Part shown: positions 26,285 to 34,476 of the stretch, one piece after another
Position numbering within the stretch: position 1 is the first letter of the stretch
How the letters are laid out: each line of letters starts with the position of its first letter
NCBI RefSeq assembly: GCF_900608595.1
Contig: NZ_UWYY01000024.1
Coordinates: forward strand, 1-64,000
Reading direction: 5' to 3'
Length of the DNA stretch: 64,000 nucleotides
Origin: Promicromonospora panici
GTDB taxonomy: Bacteria > Actinomycetota > Actinomycetes > Actinomycetales > Cellulomonadaceae
Notes under the pieces: model-generated
The model's input: the letters and a program-made list of their open reading frames with translations, nothing else
What the model was told of the DNA's origin: nothing
The model's database searches: none
Position numbers and translations under genes: made by a program

Positions 26285-27547
26285 TCAGCGCTCGGTGCGC
26301 GGGCCACCCTCCGTGAGCGGGGACGTGAACCGGACCGGGAGGCGGCGCGGGTGGCGCGACCACGGCGAGACCGACATCCGGAGCGAGTTCGCCGGCACCG
26401 TCAGCTCCATGTCGAGGATGCGGCGCAGCAGGGTGTCCACGGCGATGCGGCCGATGAGCGGGCCGATCCGGTGGGCGGGGCACGCGTGCGCGCCGGCGCC
26501 CCACGTGAGGTGGAACCGGCTGCCCAGCTCCTCCCACGGGTCGTCGGTGCGGATCGCCCGGTCGGCGTTCGCGGCGGCGACGGCGGGGACGAGGGCGTCC
26601 CCGTACGCGATCCGCCGCCCGCCCAGCTCGCAGTCCTGCCGGGCGAACCGGGGCAGCACGTGCGGCGCGGGCGGGTTGCGCCGGGACACCTCGTCCAACG
26701 CGTCGTCCAGGTCGAGCCGTCCGCGGCGCACCCGGGCCGCGAACGCGGGGTCGGTCAGGATCATGTGCAGCGTGCTGGCGATCCACGCGATCTCGGCGTC
26801 GTGCCCCAGGCTGAACATCACGCCGATCGAGGCCATCACCTCGACGTCGTTCGCGTGGTTCGGGTGGTTCACCAGGGCGGTGGTCAGGTCCTCGCCCGGC
26901 TCGGCCCGGTGCGTCGCCACGAGCACCGCGAGGAGCGCCTCCTGCTCGACGGCGGCCGCACGGGCCTTCTCCGTACCTTCGTACAGGGCCTCGGTGAGCT
27001 CGTGCATCTTGTTCCCGTCGGACAGGCTCATGCCGAACAGCTCGGTCATGACCATCACGGGGACCGCCACCGCGTAGTCCGCCACGAGGTCCGCCTCGCC
27101 GCGCGGCATGAGGCGGTCGATGATCGCCTCGCACGTCACGGCAACCGTCCGAGCCAGCCGCTTCTCGTCGACCGCGCCCAGGGCGTCGTCGAGCGGCGCG
27201 CGCAGACGGCGCTGCTGCATCCCGTCGAGGAAGTACGCGTTCTCGCGCGGCGCCAGGGCGGGGAACACGCCCGAGTCGGGCGGCAGCGAGCGCTCCTGTA
27301 CGTAACGCCAGTTGCGGGAGTTGCGGGAGAACAGCAGCTCGTTGCGCATCACGCTGCTCGCCTCGTCGTACCCCAGGACGAGCCAGGCGGGAACGCCGGG
27401 CTCCAGGTCCATCGGTGCGACGGGGCCCCACTCGTCGCGAAGCCGCTCGTACAGCTTGTGCGGGTCGCGGGCAGTCGTGATGTCCGACAGCTGCATCCGG
27501 CCCGAGATGTCCTCCAGCCGGAGATGCAGTCTGTTGGCCAAGGTCAC
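26285..27547 (-). CDS. cvnE: Conservon-associated cytochrome P450 (CvnE)
   Basis: The 420-residue P450 is the last gene of a conservon operon. The haem-binding loop is 'FHLTWGAGAHACPAHRIG', with the axial Cys followed by P-A, as in other conservon P450s. The K-helix E-x-x-R is present as 'DEVSRRNPP', unlike the CYP157 group, where it is lost. The I-helix reads 'SLGHDAEIAWIAS' and lacks the usual A-G-x-D/E-T oxygen-activation signature. It may therefore have unusual or no monooxygenase chemistry and could act as a redox or ligand sensor for the GTPase system. The start is GTG 27547, whose GTGA overlaps the GTPase gene stop by four bases. The longer frame to 27850 lies inside the GTPase gene and is not used. 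Redox partners are not encoded nearby. Confidence 0.9.
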   Translation of the reverse strand: MTLANRLHLRLEDISGRMQLSDITTARDPHKLYERLRDEWGPVAPMDLEPGVPAWLVLGYDEASSVMRNELLFSRNSRNWRYVQERSLPPDSGVFPALAPRENAYFLDGMQQRRLRAPLDDALGAVDEKRLARTVAVTCEAIIDRLMPRGEADLVADYAVAVPVMVMTELFGMSLSDGNKMHELTEALYEGTEKARAAAVEQEALLAVLVATHRAEPGEDLTTALVNHPNHANDVEVMASIGVMFSLGHDAEIAWIASTLHMILTDPAFAARVRRGRLDLDDALDEVSRRNPPAPHVLPRFARQDCELGGRRIAYGDALVPAVAAANADRAIRTDDPWEELGSRFHLTWGAGAHACPAHRIGPLIGRIAVDTLLRRILDMELTVPANSLRMSVSPWSRHPRRLPVRFTSPLTEGGPRTER

Positions 27548-28155
27548 GCGTTGACCTTCTGGAACACCGGGAAGGTCATCGCGTGCTCGACGAGGGTGAT
27601 GAGGGTCAGCACGGCGGACTGCCGGTCCCGCGCGTCGCACTCCACGATGGGCGTCTCGGGCAGGAGGTCCAGCGCCGCACGGACCCGTTCCAGCGGGTAG
27701 TTCGGCGAGTCCGGGAACTGGTTGACGACCACCGCGAACGGGATCTTCGTGCGCAGCTCGAGCTGGTCGAGGACCTCGAAGCTGTCCTCGAGGTGCCGCG
27801 TGTCGATCATGACCAGCGCGCCCACGGCGCCGTCGGCCAGGCCTGCCCACAGGTCCCAGAAGCGGCGCTGGCCCGGGGTGCCGAACAGGTACAGGGCGAT
27901 GTCGTCGGTCACGGTGATGCGACCGAAGTCCATCGCGACCGTCGTCGTCTCCTTGTTCGGCTGCCCCGGGTCGATGCCGACGCTCGCCGTGGTGATGCGC
28001 TCCTCGGTGCGCAGCGGATCGATCTCGCTGACCGCACCGATCAGCGTCGTCTTGCCCACCCCGAAGGCACCCACGACCAGCACCTTGACCGACCGGGCAA
28101 CGGTCGGCGCCAGGTGCTGTCCGGGTACCGTGCGGTCAGAGCTTGCGGAGTCCAT
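27544..28155 (-). CDS. cvnD: Conservon small GTPase (CvnD)
   Basis: This 203-residue Ras-like GTPase of the actinobacterial CvnD type has the P-loop 'GAFGVGKTTLIG', a switch-II-like 'LFGTPGQRRFWDLW' and a 'VVNQFPD' in place of the usual N-K-x-D base-recognition motif, as expected for this family. It is thought to relay a signal from the membrane ATPase CvnA through CvnB and CvnC. ATG 28155 lies within the end of cvnC (20-base overlap) and its stop overlaps cvnE by four bases, so the products are made in fixed proportion. Confidence 0.93.
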   Translation of the reverse strand: MDSASSDRTVPGQHLAPTVARSVKVLVVGAFGVGKTTLIGAVSEIDPLRTEERITTASVGIDPGQPNKETTTVAMDFGRITVTDDIALYLFGTPGQRRFWDLWAGLADGAVGALVMIDTRHLEDSFEVLDQLELRTKIPFAVVVNQFPDSPNYPLERVRAALDLLPETPIVECDARDRQSAVLTLITLVEHAMTFPVFQKVNA

Positions 28156-28489
28156 CGAGAATCTTCTCCAAGATGTCCTTGCCGGGCAGGACGTGCGCTT
28201 GATGGTTGGAACGGATGGTCAGGTTCCCCGAGTCGACCAGGTCCGAGACCATGACCGCCACGAGGCTCACCGGCAGCTGCAGGTACGCCGCGACCTCGGC
28301 GAGCGCGAGCGTGCCGCGGCACAGCTGCACCAGCTCGCGCTCCAGCCTGCCCGCCGTCGAGAGCACGGGCCGGCTCTCGACGGCACGCACGAGCGTCTCC
28401 GGTCGCAGTGTGTTGCGCGACGGGTGCGCCCGCCCCGAGGTGAGCACGTACGAACGCACCGGGTGGTCGTGGTACTCCTCGGTGTCCAT
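28136..28489 (-). CDS. cvnC: Conservon DUF742 protein (CvnC)
   Basis: The 117-residue protein is a DUF742 member with the N-terminal 'VRSYVLTSGRAHP' and a winged-helix-like C-terminal half ('ALAEVAAYLQLPVSLVAVMV', 'DLVDSGNLTI'). In studied conservons CvnC associates with CvnA, CvnB and CvnD at the membrane. About 125 bases separate it from cvnB, the only sizeable gap in the operon; no hairpin is obvious there. It overlaps cvnD by 20 bases. Confidence 0.93.
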   Translation of the reverse strand: MDTEEYHDHPVRSYVLTSGRAHPSRNTLRPETLVRAVESRPVLSTAGRLERELVQLCRGTLALAEVAAYLQLPVSLVAVMVSDLVDSGNLTIRSNHQAHVLPGKDILEKILDGLRKL

Positions 28490-28614
28490 CCCCTCGCCCC
28501 CTGTCGGTCGGTCAGGTATCGGTCGAGCCGGTGGTGCTTGAAACCTCAGGCCCAGCCGGGCCCGAGTACTGCTTTCCTGCTGTGGCGCCCTCTCTCCGAC
28601 GCCCCACGGCGGGA

Positions 28615-29028
28615 TCAGCCCGTGATCCGCTCCGTGCCCAGCGTGCGCTCCCCGATCATGAGGACCTGGGCCTGCATCTGCTGGGCAATCAGTGCCGGGT
28701 CGATCACTGTCTCCGTGACGACCGCGAGCCGGGAGCCGTCACCGGCTCCCCGCACGAAGAGGAATCCGCCGTCGAACTCCACCATGACCTGGCGGATCGT
28801 CTCGCTGTTCCCGAACTCCCTGCTCATTCCCATCCCCAGTGCCACCAGTCCGGCACATGCCGCGGCTACCTTGTCGGCCACGTCCAGCGGGGTCTGGTCC
28901 GTCCGAACCTTCATCAGTCCGTCCGAGGTGAGCACCACAACATGCTTGACACCTCGTACCCCGCTGATGAGCTCGAGCATCCAGCTGTTGCCGTCGGTGC
29001 TCGTCATGCCGTCGGCCTGCGTAGTCAT
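28615..29028 (-). CDS. cvnB: Conservon roadblock/LC7 protein (CvnB)
   Basis: The 137-residue roadblock/LC7-domain protein ('WMLELISGVRGVKHVVVLTSDG', split here at 'WMLELISGVRGVK' and 'HVVVLTSDG') belongs to the group that modulates small GTPases. Its long alpha-beta core runs from about residue 15 to 110. ATG 29028 overlaps the cvnA stop by four bases (ATGA). It pairs with CvnD in the signalling complex. Confidence 0.93.
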   Translation of the reverse strand: MTTQADGMTSTDGNSWMLELISGVRGVKHVVVLTSDGLMKVRTDQTPLDVADKVAAACAGLVALGMGMSREFGNSETIRQVMVEFDGGFLFVRGAGDGSRLAVVTETVIDPALIAQQMQAQVLMIGERTLGTERITG

Positions 29029-30698
29029 CGGTCCTCCGAAGTTCCGCCGGCTCCAGCCGGCGGTTCGCTGCTGTCAGGTGAGTCCCCGAACCGCGCCTCG
29101 CTCGAGCTGAAGAAGGCACCCATCCACTCACCGGCCTCTTCCGCCGTCTGAGCGGGACCAGGAGCGTCGGTACGGGGCTCCTTGGCCTTGGTCCTGTCGT
29201 CGGGCACGTCCGCCTCTCCTCGGCGCGATCGCCGCTGCGGAAGTGCAGACGGCTCGGGGAACTCGTCGTCCTCGGGGCGGACTCGCCCGGGACGCAGGGG
29301 CAGCTCGCCAGGGGCCTGCACGTGGGCACCGGCCACCGGCGTCTCCTCCTCGTCGTCGACCGCATCGCCGGGCGCGCTCAGCGGCTCGACGGGCACCACG
29401 GTCGCAGGGTCGGGTGCCGCGGGAGCGGGCCACTCGTCGTCGTCGGCGGGCTTCGCGGTGGGCAGCTCGGGAGCGAGCGGCGCCTCGACGACGGCGGTGG
29501 CGCTGCGGCCGGATCCGCGTGACGAGCCCCCGGTGGACGGGGTGCCGGCGCTCGGCAGGGTCGCTGCGGGTGTGAGCATGCCCGAGGGCACCACGGCCTC
29601 GGTCAGCTCGGCCGGGATCATGACGATGGCGCGGAGACCGCCGTACACCGACTCGGTGACGTCCACGCGGAAGCCGTGCCGGCGCGCGTACGTACCGACC
29701 ACGGCGAGACCCGTCTGCGGGATCTCGCCCAGCTCGGTGATGCTGATCTCGCGCTTGCCGGAGGCGATGTCGCGCGCCTGCTCGAGCTGCTTGAGGTCGA
29801 GACCCACACCGCAGTCGTCGATCTCGATGACGGCGCCGCGCTGCACCTGGCGGAGCGCGACGAGCACCTGCGTGGTGGGCGGCGAGGACTGCGTGGCGTT
29901 GGACAGCAGCTCGGCCACAAGGTGGATGAGCGGCTCGACGATGCGCGCCGAGACGGCGACGCCGGGGTCACCCGAGACCTCGACCCGGTGGAACGCCGTG
30001 ATGCGGCTGGCGGCGCCCTTGACGACGTCGGGCAGCGGGAGCGGCTCGCTCCACTGCTGGCCCGGCCACTCGCCGCACAGCGCCGCGAGGCTCTGCGCCT
30101 GGCGGGCCTGCTGGGCCGCCGCGTGGTCGACGCGCATGGAGGTCTGCAGGATGTCCGGGTCGGTGGGGTGGCGCTGCACCATCCGCGCCGCCTCCTCCTG
30201 GATGCGGTGCGCGGCGGCCTGGACCTTGCGGCTCAGGGCGACGACGGCGACCTGGACGGCGTCGCGGCGTGCGACCCGCTCTTCCTGCACGCGGGCGAGC
30301 ATGCTCGCGGCCTCGTCGAGACGGGCCTGCACGCCGGCGTCGCCCGGAAGGTGCGGCAGCGGCGGGGCGGGCTCGCTGTCGAGGAACGCGGGGAGCTGTT
30401 CCTTCGCCAGGGCGTCGAGCGCCGCGGAGGCCGCTTCGGCGCGCTCCTCGGCCCGGCGATAGGCGAGGATCAGGTCCTCGTGCGCGGCGAGGTCGTCCCG
30501 GGAGGACCGCGCGGCGATCAGGGCGGCCGCCACGGCGAGCCCGACGGCGGCGATGCCGACGAGCCACGCGGGCCACGTGGACGAGGCTCCGGTCGCGGTG
30601 AACAGGACAGGCGCTACGAGTACATAGGCAAGCACGCCGGCGACGCACACCCAGGGTGCCACCTGGCGCAGCCTGCTCGGCGGAGGAGAAGAAGACAT
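29025..30698 (-). CDS. cvnA: Conservon membrane sensor, histidine-kinase-like ATPase (CvnA)
   Basis: The 557-residue protein has two adjacent membrane helices near the N-terminus ('VAPWVCVAGVLAYVLVAPVL' and 'WLVGIAAVGLAVAAALIAA'), a coiled-coil segment (about 75-190), a GHKL ATPase domain (about 240-370) with N-box 'ELLSNATQSSP' and G-box 'DDCGVGLD', and a long acidic, proline-rich tail of about 170 residues. As in other CvnA/nitrate-sensor-like kinases there is no clear phosphoacceptor histidine of the H-box type. The short extracytoplasmic loop leaves little room for a sensor domain. I chose ATG 30698, which places the first helix near residue 10, rather than the extreme upstream start at 30833. 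It heads the cvnABCDE operon. Confidence 0.9.
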   Translation of the reverse strand: MSSSPPPSRLRQVAPWVCVAGVLAYVLVAPVLFTATGASSTWPAWLVGIAAVGLAVAAALIAARSSRDDLAAHEDLILAYRRAEERAEAASAALDALAKEQLPAFLDSEPAPPLPHLPGDAGVQARLDEAASMLARVQEERVARRDAVQVAVVALSRKVQAAAHRIQEEAARMVQRHPTDPDILQTSMRVDHAAAQQARQAQSLAALCGEWPGQQWSEPLPLPDVVKGAASRITAFHRVEVSGDPGVAVSARIVEPLIHLVAELLSNATQSSPPTTQVLVALRQVQRGAVIEIDDCGVGLDLKQLEQARDIASGKREISITELGEIPQTGLAVVGTYARRHGFRVDVTESVYGGLRAIVMIPAELTEAVVPSGMLTPAATLPSAGTPSTGGSSRGSGRSATAVVEAPLAPELPTAKPADDDEWPAPAAPDPATVVPVEPLSAPGDAVDDEEETPVAGAHVQAPGELPLRPGRVRPEDDEFPEPSALPQRRSRRGEADVPDDRTKAKEPRTDAPGPAQTAEEAGEWMGAFFSSSEARFGDSPDSSEPPAGAGGTSEDR

Positions 30699-31020
30699 CG
30701 AGCTCACCGAGCCGATCCCCCTAATAGTTGTCTCGTCAGAGTCTGGGAAGACCGGACACGGCAGATACCGCGACCTGCTCCTCGAACTCGGCTGAAGAGG
30801 GCGAACAACCCCCTGGACTGCAGTTTCTACCACAGCGCGTCCTTGGCGTGGAAGGGCGCGGCCGTGGTGCGATCAGCGAAAATATGTGCCATTGAGGAAT
30901 GAGGCGGCCTCGTGACGCAATAACACCACATTACGGCTAAAACCGGGCGGGCGCGATGCGGTGGCGTGGCACGCGGCCCACGGCGGCGTGAGCCTGGACC
31001 GGCCGCGTAGGGTGCTCCTC
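30699..31020. other. Intergenic region between divergent cvnA and peptidase genes
   Basis: This stretch of 322 bases carries no supported gene. It must hold the promoters for the conservon (minus strand) and the prolyl oligopeptidase (plus strand). On the plus strand TAGGGT (31008-31013) lies seven bases before ATG 31021 and fits a -10 box for a leaderless message; no good -35 partner is visible. The part near 30880-30945 is distinctly richer in A+T. Confidence 0.5.
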
Positions 31021-33174
31021 ATGAGCGTCGAGCACACCCAGACCGCCCCCAGAACCGCTCTCCCGGCCACACCGCTGGACCCCACCGCGACCGACCCGTT
31101 CATCTGGCTAGAGGACGTCGAGGGCGCCACGGCCCTGGACTGGGTGCGCGAGCGCAACGCGCACAGCGCGGCCGTCCTCGAGGGTCCCGCCTTCGCCGAG
31201 ACCGAGCGCGCGGTGCGCGAGGTCCTCGACTCGGACGACAAGATCCCGCACGTCTCGAAGGTCGGCGAGCACTACTACAACTTCTGGCAGGACGCCGAGC
31301 ACCAGCGCGGCCTGTGGCGCCGCACCACCCTCGACTCCTACCGGACCGACGAGCCCGAGTGGGAGACGGTCCTCGACCTGGACGCCCTCGCCGCGCAGGA
31401 GGACGAGAGCTGGGTCTGGCACGGCGCGAGCGTCCTGCGCCCGACGCCGGAGCAGCTCGCGGCGGGCAAGCCCCGGCGGCACGCGCTGATCGACCTGTCG
31501 CCCGGCGGCTCCGACTCCGACGTGACCCGCGAGTTCGACCTGGTCACCAAGCAGTTCGTGCCCGAGAGCGACGGCGGGTTCGTCCGGGAGCAGGCCAAGG
31601 GCGGGCTGTCCTGGATCGATGCCGACACGGTCTACGTGTACACGGACTTCGGCGAGGGCACCATGACGCCGTCGGGCTACCCGCGGCAGGTGAAGCGGTG
31701 GCGCCGCGGCACGCCCCTGGCCGAGGCGACCCTCGTCTACGAGGGCACCGAGCAGGACATGTACATCAGCGCCTCACGCTCACACACCCCGGGCTTCGAG
31801 CGCGACCTGGTCCACCGCGCCCTGCGGTTCTACGCCAACGAGACGTACCTGGCCACGAACGTGGGCACGCCCGAGCAGACCCTCACGAAGATCGACGTGC
31901 CGGACTCGGCGAACGTCGGCCTGCACCGCGAGTGGATGCTCGTGCGGCTACGCGACGACTGGACGCTGGGCGACACGACGTATCCGGCCGGTTCGCTGCT
32001 CGCCACCCCGTTCGACGACTACCTGGCCGGGTCGCGCGACCTGACGGTCCTCTTCGAGCCGACGCCGACGACGTCGCTCGCCGGGATCACCTGGACGCGG
32101 AACCACCTGGTGGTCAACGTGCTCGACGACGTGAAGAACCTGCTGCACGTGCTGACGCCCGGGGACGGGGCGTGGGCTCGGTCCGAGCTGCCCGTGGGCG
32201 GCGAGCTGCTCACGGTCGGCGTCGGCGCGGTGGACGTCGTCGACTCCGACGACGTCTGGGTGGTCACGACCGGGTACCTGACGCCGTCGACGCTGGCACG
32301 CACCGCCGTCGGGCCGCTGGAGCAGGAGGCCGCGCCCGAGGTGCTCAAGTCCGCGCCCTCCTATTTCGAGGCGGCCGGGCTGGAGGTCCGCCAGCAGTTC
32401 ACCGAGTCCGACGACGGCACGCGCGTCCCGTACTTCGTCGTCGGCCGGTCGGAGCTCGTCTCCGGCGACGCGGGACCCGCGCCGACCCTGCTGTGGGGCT
32501 ACGGCGGGTTCGAGCACGCGATCCTGCCGGGGTACTCGGGGACCGTCGGGCGCGCCTGGCTGGACCGGGGCGGGGTGTACGCCGTCGCGAACATCCGCGG
32601 TGGCGGCGAGTACGGACCGGCCTGGCACCAGGCGGCGCTCAAGGAGCACCGGCACCGGGCCTACGAGGACTTCGCCGCCGTCGCGCGCGACCTCGTCGCC
32701 CAGGGCATCACCGTCCCGGCGCGGCTCGGGATGGAGGGCCGCTCGAACGGCGGGCTGCTCGCCGGCAACATGCTCACGCAGTACCCGGACCTGTTCGGGG
32801 CGATCATCGTGGGCGTCCCGCTGCTGGACATGAAGCGGTACTCGCACCTGCTCGCCGGCGCGTCCTGGATGGCCGAGTACGGCGACCCGGACACCGACGA
32901 GTGGGAGTTCCTCCAGAAGTTCTCGCCGTACCACCTGTTCGACGCCGCCCAGGACTACCCGCCGGTGCTGTTCACGACGTCGACCAAGGACGACCGTGTG
33001 CACCCCGGCCACGCCCGCAAGATGGCGGCGCTCATGCTGGCCGCGGGCAAGGACGTGACGTACTACGAGAACATCGAGGGCGGCCACGGCGGCGCGGCGG
33101 ACAATGCACAGGCGGCGTACATGGCGGCGACCCACTGGACGTTCCTCTGGAACCGCCTGTCGGACCAGACCTGA
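31021..33174 (+). CDS. Prolyl oligopeptidase family serine peptidase (S9A)
   Basis: The 717-residue protein has the full prolyl oligopeptidase layout: an N-terminal helical lead ('DPFIWLEDVEGATALDWVRE'), a seven-bladed propeller (about 75-430) and a C-terminal alpha/beta hydrolase. The catalytic triad is visible as Ser in 'MEGRSNGGLLAGN', Asp in 'TKDDRVHPGHA' and His in 'EGGHGGAAD'. There is no signal peptide, so it would cut short proline-containing or similar peptides in the cytoplasm. ATG 31021 is preferred to the frame's first ATG (30961) because homologous sequence begins just after it and a -10-like box precedes it. It ends only 18 bases from the convergent methionine-synthase-like gene. 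Confidence 0.93.
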   Translation: MSVEHTQTAPRTALPATPLDPTATDPFIWLEDVEGATALDWVRERNAHSAAVLEGPAFAETERAVREVLDSDDKIPHVSKVGEHYYNFWQDAEHQRGLWRRTTLDSYRTDEPEWETVLDLDALAAQEDESWVWHGASVLRPTPEQLAAGKPRRHALIDLSPGGSDSDVTREFDLVTKQFVPESDGGFVREQAKGGLSWIDADTVYVYTDFGEGTMTPSGYPRQVKRWRRGTPLAEATLVYEGTEQDMYISASRSHTPGFERDLVHRALRFYANETYLATNVGTPEQTLTKIDVPDSANVGLHREWMLVRLRDDWTLGDTTYPAGSLLATPFDDYLAGSRDLTVLFEPTPTTSLAGITWTRNHLVVNVLDDVKNLLHVLTPGDGAWARSELPVGGELLTVGVGAVDVVDSDDVWVVTTGYLTPSTLARTAVGPLEQEAAPEVLKSAPSYFEAAGLEVRQQFTESDDGTRVPYFVVGRSELVSGDAGPAPTLLWGYGGFEHAILPGYSGTVGRAWLDRGGVYAVANIRGGGEYGPAWHQAALKEHRHRAYEDFAAVARDLVAQGITVPARLGMEGRSNGGLLAGNMLTQYPDLFGAIIVGVPLLDMKRYSHLLAGASWMAEYGDPDTDEWEFLQKFSPYHLFDAAQDYPPVLFTTSTKDDRVHPGHARKMAALMLAAGKDVTYYENIEGGHGGAADNAQAAYMAATHWTFLWNRLSDQT

Positions 33175-33192
33175 CACCCCCGCCCACCTTTG

Positions 33193-34230
33193 TTAGGCCT
33201 CCGCTTTTTCTGCCAGCGTCTCCGCTACGCGGCCCAGGTTGGACAGTTCCGCGCGGTGGGTATCCGTAGAGGCGAGCGATCGGCGTGGCGCCGCCAGGAG
33301 CGTCACCTCGGCGAGCTTGGCCGCGGGCAGGCCTATCCGCCGCCACGGGACCGCGACGAGGTCGGCGAGCTCCCCGAGCGCCGGACCCGCGCATTGCGAG
33401 ACCTGGACCGGCGGCAGCCCCGCCCAGAGCCCCGTACCGCGCTCCATGGCACGGGCCACCAGCTCCCAGGCCCGCTCGTTCCAGCCACCCGGGCCGACGT
33501 CGGCCAGGTCGAGACCGAGCGCGTCCGCACCGGCGAGCACCACAGGCGGCACGCCGACCCACGTGCTCCCGAGGTGCACCACGGAGCGCGCGCCGACTTC
33601 CCGCACCGCCGTGAGCACCGGCTCCAGGCCCTCGACGATCTCCGGCCCCGGCACAGCCCGCAGCCGGGAGAAGCCGGAGAACGTCGGGAGCACACCCGCG
33701 TGCACCTGGCCGAGCAGCGGCTCCGCGAGCTGCACGGTCACTTCCGCGCCGGGCACCTGGGCCACGACGTCGGACACCAGGACGCGCAGGCTCTCCGCCA
33801 GCGCGAGGGCCAGGTCGGCGCGGGCTCCGGTGTCGGCCAGGACGCGGTCCCCGCGGGCCGACCACAGCTGGGCCGCCAGTGTCCACGGCCCCAGGAGCTC
33901 GACGGTGAGCGGTCCCGTGTGGCCGTGCGCCGCGATGGCGAGCGCGCCGAGGTCCTCGCGCCAGAACGCCTCCGCCCGGCGCGCGTCGCCGCCCGGGCGT
34001 TCGGTCAGCTTCCAGCCGTGCGGGCCCAGCTCGACGGGCATCTCGGCCAGGCGCACCGCCGTCCGCCCGAGGGCATCCGCACCCGGACCGCGCTGGGGCA
34101 GCTGCGTCAGGAACGGCACGGCGTCGACGCCGGCCGGCAGCTCCGCGAGCTCGCCCAGCGCCGTCTGCTGCGCCTCGAGCACGTCGCGCTCGCCGCCGGG
34201 CCATGGCCCGTGTCCGCTCACTGCAGTCAT
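33193..34230 (-). CDS. Cobalamin-independent methionine synthase-like protein (MetE C-terminal domain family)
   Basis: The 345-residue protein matches the stand-alone MetE-C-like family found beside mnmA in actinobacteria (the Rv3015c-type arrangement, from memory). It is a single TIM barrel with 'ELLGPWTLAAQLWSARGDRVL', 'VTVQLAEPLLGQVHAG' and 'VVHLGSTWVGVPPVVLAGADALGLD'. In true MetE the zinc is bound by His, Cys, Glu and Cys. Here the usual H-x-C pair reads 'VHLGS', so methyl transfer to homocysteine is doubtful. A role linked to sulfur handling is suggested only by its neighbours. GGAGAA lies four bases before ATG 34230. It follows mnmA at 246 bases, the gap being filled by inverted repeats. 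Confidence 0.75.
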   Translation of the reverse strand: MTAVSGHGPWPGGERDVLEAQQTALGELAELPAGVDAVPFLTQLPQRGPGADALGRTAVRLAEMPVELGPHGWKLTERPGGDARRAEAFWREDLGALAIAAHGHTGPLTVELLGPWTLAAQLWSARGDRVLADTGARADLALALAESLRVLVSDVVAQVPGAEVTVQLAEPLLGQVHAGVLPTFSGFSRLRAVPGPEIVEGLEPVLTAVREVGARSVVHLGSTWVGVPPVVLAGADALGLDLADVGPGGWNERAWELVARAMERGTGLWAGLPPVQVSQCAGPALGELADLVAVPWRRIGLPAAKLAEVTLLAAPRRSLASTDTHRAELSNLGRVAETLAEKAEA

Positions 34231-34289
34231 CAGTTCTCCAAGGGGTTCTCAGCGTGCCCGCAAACCTTGTCGTTCACGAGCTCCGCCTA

Positions 34290-34430
34290 CTGGACGCCGC
34301 TTCCGTCGAATGCAGACCTGGTCGGAGCTCCGGCCGACGGCTGCAGGCATGGTCGCGGTTTGAGCGCCTGTCACCGCAACTTTGTCTGCAGTCGGCACCT
34401 GGAGCCGCAACCAAGTCTGCAGGGAGCTCA
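34290..34430. repeat. Cluster of degenerate inverted repeats between mnmA and the methionine-synthase-like gene
   Basis: Two direct copies of CCGCAACYNNGTCTGCAG (about 34374-34391 and 34409-34426) and an inverted relative (TGCAGACCTGGTCG, about 34312-34325) make several alternative stems. They resemble in general style, though not in detail, the hairpins at 46829-46967. The cluster probably ends mnmA transcription. Confidence 0.5.
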
Positions 34431-34476
34431 CCGGCGCCAGGGAGGTGTCGTGCCGCCGTGGTATCTCAGGGCAGTC

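Noticed and set aside
24300..30700. The monooxygenase plus conservon P450 considered as a natural-product cluster
   Set aside because: There is no synthase, carrier protein, resistance or export gene. The P450 is explained by the conservon.
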